The notes under the pieces are model-generated. The model did not search any database, was not told the DNA's origin, and saw nothing but the letters and a program-made list of their open reading frames with translations. Shown piece after piece: positions 7,133 to 9,749 of a stretch of 9,749 nucleotides of DNA; position 1 is the first letter of the stretch; every line of letters begins with the position of its first letter. The DNA is taken from contig MFXJ01000038.1 of assembly GCA_001787465.1 (NCBI GenBank), forward strand, positions 1 to 9,749. Direction: 5' to 3'. A program made the translations under genes and the position numbers. Source of the DNA: Candidatus Peregrinibacteria bacterium RIFOXYB2_FULL_32_7 (GTDB lineage Bacteria; Patescibacteriota; Gracilibacteria; UBA1369; GWF2-33-10).

Positions 7133-7263
7133 CCCAACTTGCCCGTCCGTAGTGAAACGAAGGCGGGTTACCATTTCCCAACTTGCCCATCCGTAGTGAA
7201 ACGAAGGCAGGTTACCATTTCCCAACTTGCCCATCCGTAGTGAAACGAAGGCAGGTTACCCAT
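7133..7263 (+). repeat. three tandem 44-bp REP-like palindromic units
   Basis: Three direct copies start at 7133, 7177 and 7221; the third is cut at its end. Each holds an imperfect hairpin: ACTTGCC pairs with GGCAGGT (GGCGGGT in copy 1), with an inner CGT/ACG pair around AGTGAA. Copies 2 and 3 are identical over the hairpin; copy 1 differs by two G/A changes. The one in the stem swaps a T-A pair for a T-G wobble and so preserves pairing. The units are clearly more GC-rich than their surroundings. CCTGCC at 7070-7075 may be a leftover half. No transposase is in the window; the resemblance to REP elements is by structure only. Confidence 0.88.
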
Positions 7264-7266
7264 CCC

Positions 7267-7336
7267 CTCATTACTAATTACTAATTACTAATTCCCAATT
7301 CCCAATTCCCAATTACTAATTACTAATTACTTAAAA
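7267..7336 (-). repeat. right heptanucleotide array, ten units, inverted relative to the left array
   Basis: Seventy base pairs of 7-bp units. Read on the plus strand from 7270, three copies of ATTACTA are followed by three of ATTCCCA and then again three of ATTACTA (the last ending in T), a strict 3-3-3 order ending at 7332. In the minus-strand phase of the left array the units are TAATTAG-like, so the two arrays form an imperfect inverted repeat around the 44-bp units. Both are ten units long. The heptads resemble in kind the short tandem heptanucleotide repeats described in filamentous cyanobacteria. Confidence 0.9.
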
Positions 7337-7342
7337 TTACAT

Positions 7343-7410
7343 ATCCCCGCCCACACACTTTAATTAGACTAGCGTAACAATATACAAATGCGGGGATGAC
7401 ATTTGTCCCC
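7343..7410 (+). promoter_or_regulatory. GC-rich hairpin with competing partner strands
   Basis: ATCCCCGC (7343-7350) pairs perfectly with GCGGGGAT (7390-7397) over 8 bp, enclosing a 39-nt A/T-rich loop. The same GGGG segment can instead pair with CCCC at 7407-7410 (helped by ACA/TGT in between), or with CATCCCC at 7261-7267. These are mutually exclusive structures just before the methyltransferase gene. The stem closes like a tRNA acceptor, but the 53-nt span is too short and has no T-loop. A regulatory or attenuator role is inference; it could equally be a repeat remnant. Confidence 0.4.
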
Positions 7411-7430
7411 ATCCATTCACAATTCATAAT
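7403..7430 (+). promoter_or_regulatory. weak candidate promoter for the methyltransferase gene
   Basis: TTGTCC (7403-7408), a 16-bp spacer and CATAAT (7425-7430) lie 19 bp before the TTG start. The -10 part is itself made of heptad repeat units, so the match may be accidental. Confidence 0.25.
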
Positions 7431-7464
7431 TTATAATTTTCCTATCCTTTGTCCTTTATCTTAA
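7415..7464 (+). repeat. heptad run leading into the methyltransferase gene
   Basis: Seven 7-bp units follow without a break: ATTCACA, ATTCATA, ATTTATA, ATTTTCC, TATCCTT, TGTCCTT, TATCTTA. The first half is an A/T type, the second a pyrimidine NTCCTTT type (ATCCTTT 7444-7450, GTCCTTT 7451-7457). The only usable start codon of the following gene, TTG at 7449, lies inside the run. Confidence 0.7.
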
Positions 7465-8204
7465 AAAAAGTCCAATCTGACTACAACAAAATTGCCAAAA
7501 GTTTCTCTGAAACAAGAAATAAACCTTGGCCTGAATTTGAATTATTATCAAAAATAGCCTTCAACAAAAAATATTATCCTAATCCTGATCATGACCAAAA
7601 AGGATATTCAGAATCGAATTCCGAATTCCAAATACTCGATCTAGCTTGTGGGAATGGCCGCCTTTTTGATTTCTTAAATTCTAAATTTTCTAAATTAATC
7701 TACACCGGCTTCGACAACTCAATCGAACTCCTCGCCCAAGCCAAGCAAAAATACCAATTACCAAATTTCCAATACGGCGACATCCTCGAAATTTCCTCAG
7801 AAAATGCTAAATTCGATCAAATCTGGTGCATCGCCGCCCTGCATCACATTCCAAAAAAATATCATCAAAAAGCTGTCAAAGAAATGCATCGTGTTCTCAA
7901 ACAAAACGGCATTCTCGTCCTAACGGTCTGGCAACTTTGGCAATGGAAATATTTTAAATATATTATTAAATCTTTCCTAAAAAATCCGTTTCGAACAAAA
8001 AATTTATTCATTCCTTGGCGTAAAGGCGATACAAAAGTTGATAGATACTGCTACGCCTTTACCTTAAAAGAATTACAAAAAACCTTTCAAAAATCAGGAT
8101 TTGAAATTATTGACTGCTTTTCAAGCTATAAAGGTAAAAAAATTAAGCCTTGGTGGAAAGGATTTAATTTATGTTTGGTTTGTCAAAAAACTTGCGAAAG
8201 TTAG
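7449..8204 (+). CDS. class I SAM-dependent methyltransferase, Trm9-like
   Basis: A 251-aa Rossmann-fold methyltransferase. The N-terminal DYNKIAKSFSETRNKPWPEF (11-30) is typical of the Trm9/ALKBH8 branch, which in eukaryotes methylates carboxymethyl-uridine at the tRNA wobble position. SAM motif I is ILDLACGNG (62-70), the acidic residue after strand 2 is in GFDNS (87-91), and a post-motif ALHHIP (130-135) precedes RVLKQNGILVLTVW (148-161). LFIPWRKGD (186-194) and RYCYAFTLKEL (199-209) also match Trm9-like proteins. Residues about 41-60 (PNPDHDQKGYSESNSEF) look like an insertion, encoded partly by two GAATTCC heptads. The TTG at 7449 is the only recognised in-frame start after a TAA at 7434; there is no ATG near the expected N-terminus and no Shine-Dalgarno sequence. 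Codons are more C-rich than in neighbouring genes. The substrate in this bacterium is unknown; tRNA is the best guess. Confidence 0.88.
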   Translation: MSFILKKVQSDYNKIAKSFSETRNKPWPEFELLSKIAFNKKYYPNPDHDQKGYSESNSEFQILDLACGNGRLFDFLNSKFSKLIYTGFDNSIELLAQAKQKYQLPNFQYGDILEISSENAKFDQIWCIAALHHIPKKYHQKAVKEMHRVLKQNGILVLTVWQLWQWKYFKYIIKSFLKNPFRTKNLFIPWRKGDTKVDRYCYAFTLKELQKTFQKSGFEIIDCFSSYKGKKIKPWWKGFNLCLVCQKTCES

Positions 8205-8220
8205 AAAGTTAAACTATAAT
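8192..8220 (+). promoter_or_regulatory. promoter of the toxin-antitoxin operon
   Basis: TTGCGA (8192-8197), a 17-bp spacer and a perfect TATAAT (8215-8220) lie across the end of the methyltransferase gene. The predicted start near 8227 leaves about 42 nt before the antitoxin ATG. AGTTAGAAA occurs at 8200-8208 and again at 8224-8232, flanking the -10 box, and could be an operator for the AbrB-type antitoxin. Confidence 0.6.
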
Positions 8221-8268
8221 TAAAGTTAGAAAATTACTTTTTTTCTTTATTCTTTTTTCTAAAAAAAT

Positions 8269-8592
8269 ATGCTAATAGATATCAAACAAAAAGCGCAAGT
8301 AACTATACCCAAAAAAGTAATGGACAAATTAGGACTGCAAATTGGAGATAAAGTAGAAATAGATACAACTGATTGCCAGATAACTATCACTCCCGTTGTT
8401 ATAGTACCAAAAGATCAGTTTTGGTTTTATAGTAAAAGATTATTCAATGAGCTAGATATAGAGATGACAGGAGAAAATTTAGAAAAAGAAATGATAAAAA
8501 CAGGTTACAGCAAAGAGTATGCTAAAAAACATGCTGAAGCATATAATAAATTTTTATCAGCACAAAAAAACAAAAATTTAACTTCTTGGTAA
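8269..8592 (+). CDS. AbrB/MazE-type antitoxin
   Basis: A 107-aa protein. Residues 1-43 form an AbrB/SpoVT swapped-hairpin DNA-binding domain: IDIKQKAQVTIPKKVMDKLG (3-22), then LQIGDKVEIDTTD and a closing ITITPV strand. Residues about 45-107 are an acidic and helical tail (FWFYSKRLFNEL, then EYAKKHAEAYNKFL), the part that in such antitoxins wraps the toxin. The toxin gene follows after one base (TAA, A, ATG), so the two are translationally coupled. The family normally represses its own operon, alone and more tightly with toxin; the promoter and flanking AGTTAGAAA repeats fit this. The ATG at 8269 is preceded by a pyrimidine-rich leader with no Shine-Dalgarno sequence. Confidence 0.9.
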   Translation: MLIDIKQKAQVTIPKKVMDKLGLQIGDKVEIDTTDCQITITPVVIVPKDQFWFYSKRLFNELDIEMTGENLEKEMIKTGYSKEYAKKHAEAYNKFLSAQKNKNLTSW

Positions 8593-8593
8593 A

Positions 8594-8836
8594 ATGATAA
8601 ACAAAATCTTCACGTCACCAGAAGTTAATAAATATCTAGAGAAGCATAATCTTATTCAATATTTCAAAAAATCAGTACAAAAATTAAAAAATGAACAAAA
8701 CACGGGATTAGATTTTAAAAAACGAGAACCGAAATCATTAAATATTTGGTCTTTTCGAATAACTAAAAAATATAGAGCTTGGTGCAAAAGAGAAAATGAT
8801 ATTTTAAAAATTTATTTAATAGATGATCACCAATAA
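8594..8836 (+). CDS. RelE/ParE-superfamily toxin
   Basis: An 80-aa basic protein of the RelE/ParE fold; members either cut mRNA on the ribosome or poison gyrase. FTSPEVNKYLEKHNL (6-20) would be the N-terminal strand and helix, and the C-terminal half shows the family core: IWSFRITKKYRAW (51-63) with the two arginines typical of these toxins, then DILKIYLIDDHQ (69-80). Length is within the family range, though it ends right after the last strand, lacking the usual tail with a terminal Tyr. Which activity it has cannot be told from sequence by eye. It has no ribosome binding site of its own and depends on coupling with the antitoxin gene. The pairing with AbrB-type rather than RelB-type antitoxin is a known mixed type. 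Confidence 0.87.
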   Translation: MINKIFTSPEVNKYLEKHNLIQYFKKSVQKLKNEQNTGLDFKKREPKSLNIWSFRITKKYRAWCKRENDILKIYLIDDHQ

Positions 8837-8887
8837 ACAATTATTTTAAAAGTAATCCCTCTTTCCCCATCCAAACTTTTAAGCTAT

Positions 8888-8905
8888 GCTAATTTTAGCT
8901 TTTTT
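8888..8905 (+). terminator. possible weak terminator after the toxin gene
   Basis: GCTAA (8888-8892) and TTAGC (8895-8899) form a small stem, followed by six T (8900-8905). An alternative stem pairs AAGCTA (8881-8886) with TAGCTT (8896-8901). The stem is short and AT-rich, so efficiency would be low; its location between the toxin gene and manC is right for a terminator. Confidence 0.35.
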
Positions 8906-8912
8906 CAACTTT

Positions 8913-8940
8913 ATCCTTTTTCCTTTTTCCTTTATCCTCA
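8913..8940 (+). repeat. pyrimidine heptads directly before manC
   Basis: Four 7-bp units in mirrored order: ATCCTTT, TTCCTTT, TTCCTTT, ATCCTCA. They end 6 bp before the manC ATG. The units are of the same NTCCTTT type as at 7444-7457 before the methyltransferase gene. Confidence 0.75.
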
Positions 8941-8946
8941 AAAATA

Positions 8947-9749
8947 ATGAAATGCGTAATTCTTGCCGGCGGTTCTGGAACTCGACTTTGGCCTATTTCT
9001 CGTCAAAGTGAACCAAAGCAATTGCAATCACTAATTTCTGAAAAAACTCTTCTTCAAGAAACTATTGAACGATTAGATTTTCTTGATTCTAAAAATATTT
9101 ATATCGCCACCAATAAAGAATATTTACAGGAAATCAAAAATCAAGCTAAACAAATTCCTGATGAAAATTTTATCATTGAACCTGCCATGCGCGACACTGC
9201 AACTTGTATTTGTTACGCGGCGCTTCATTTAAATCAAAATTTTCCTGATGAAGTTATGAGCATTATTTATGCTGATCATTTGATTAAGAATAAAACAGAA
9301 TTTATTGAAAAACTTAAAGTTGCGGAAAAAATCGCTAAAAATGAAAACACTTTAAATATTATTGAAGTAAAAGCTAAATTTCCAAATACGAATCTTGGCT
9401 ATGTAAAAATTGGTAAAAGGCTTGAAGAAATTGACGGACATGAGATTTATGAATTCCTTGAATTCAAAGAAAAACCTGATGAAGAAACCGCACAGAAATA
9501 TTTAGAATCATATCAATATTTATGGAATACCGGCTTTTATGTTTGGAAAATCTCTGAAATTTTACAACAATATCAAAAATTTCTTCCAAAAACTTATAAA
9601 AATTTAAAAGAGATTTTTGATAACTTTGACAAAACAAACAAAAACGAAATTATTGTCAAAAATTATTCTGCCTGCGAAAAAATTTCTATTGATTACGCGA
9701 TCATGGAAAAAGTAAAAAAATCAAAAGTAAGAATTATTCCAGCCAGTCT
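8947..9749 (+). CDS. manC: mannose-1-phosphate guanylyltransferase, 3' end outside window
   Basis: The first 267 residues of a nucleotidyltransferase that makes GDP-mannose from mannose-1-phosphate and GTP, the precursor of mannosylated and fucosylated surface glycans. The signature LAGGSGTRLWPISR is at 6-19, with PKQ at 23-25. Further family motifs are EPAMRDTATC (78-87), YADHLI (108-113) in place of the more usual PADH, LGYVKIG (150-156), FKEKPD (173-178), LWNTGFYVW (192-200) and SIDYAIMEK (247-255). The window stops within codon 268, so the remainder, and whether a C-terminal isomerase domain is fused, cannot be seen. The ATG at 8947 makes the signature start at the usual place. There is no Shine-Dalgarno sequence; pyrimidine heptads end 6 bp upstream. 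In the absence of downstream genes its glycan pathway cannot be named. Confidence 0.95.
   Translation, partial: MKCVILAGGSGTRLWPISRQSEPKQLQSLISEKTLLQETIERLDFLDSKNIYIATNKEYLQEIKNQAKQIPDENFIIEPAMRDTATCICYAALHLNQNFPDEVMSIIYADHLIKNKTEFIEKLKVAEKIAKNENTLNIIEVKAKFPNTNLGYVKIGKRLEEIDGHEIYEFLEFKEKPDEETAQKYLESYQYLWNTGFYVWKISEILQQYQKFLPKTYKNLKEIFDNFDKTNKNEIIVKNYSACEKISIDYAIMEKVKKSKVRIIPAS

Noticed and set aside
7133..7263. CRISPR array
   Set aside because: The 44-bp units are direct tandem copies without unique spacers and no cas genes are present.
7343..7397. tRNA-like element closed by an 8-bp GC stem
   Set aside because: The span is only about 55 nt, with no D or T arm and no GTTC loop motif.

Overview
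The window is AT-rich bacterial DNA with standard stop usage: rsmE ends correctly at a TGA, so UGA is not recoded. Several traits together suggest a member of the Candidate Phyla Radiation (Patescibacteria): small gene set, intergenic heptanucleotide and REP-like repeats, no Shine-Dalgarno sequence before any gene, a DUF5665-like membrane protein beside dnaE, and a Trm9-like methyltransferase. This placement is inference from gene style, not from a marker phylogeny.

The left block (68-6873) is on the minus strand. In transcription order it holds rsmE (16S rRNA m3U1498 methyltransferase), a 173-aa protein I do not recognise with its own good sigma70-type promoter, a class II Fic-domain protein with a C-terminal winged helix, a small one-pass membrane protein, and dnaE (replicative DNA polymerase III alpha). 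Around the 173-aa gene are two short, startless, related open stretches that look like remnants of a tandem duplication or of a frameshifted C-terminus. In front of fic, a promoter is followed by three direct repeats spaced about one helical turn apart, a plausible autoregulatory operator.

The divergent intergenic region (6874-7448) is the most unusual part. Two 70-bp arrays of ten 7-bp units lie in opposite orientation and enclose three copies of a 44-bp REP-like palindromic unit. A GC-rich hairpin with competing partners and another run of heptads follow, running directly into the next gene. The same period-7 pyrimidine-rich heptad type recurs before manC and, in weaker form, before the antitoxin gene.

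The right block (7449-9749) is on the plus strand: a Trm9-like class I SAM methyltransferase whose only in-frame start is a TTG inside the heptad run, an AbrB-type antitoxin and RelE/ParE-type toxin in a coupled operon with its own promoter, and a mannose-1-phosphate guanylyltransferase gene cut by the window end. Core functions (replication, rRNA and probably tRNA modification, sugar-nucleotide synthesis) are thus interleaved with two stress or defence-type modules (Fic, toxin-antitoxin) and repeat elements. I do not see a clear new multi-gene system. The best candidates for something undescribed are the symmetrically ordered heptad arrays with their REP-like core, and the heptad leaders that abut start codons.
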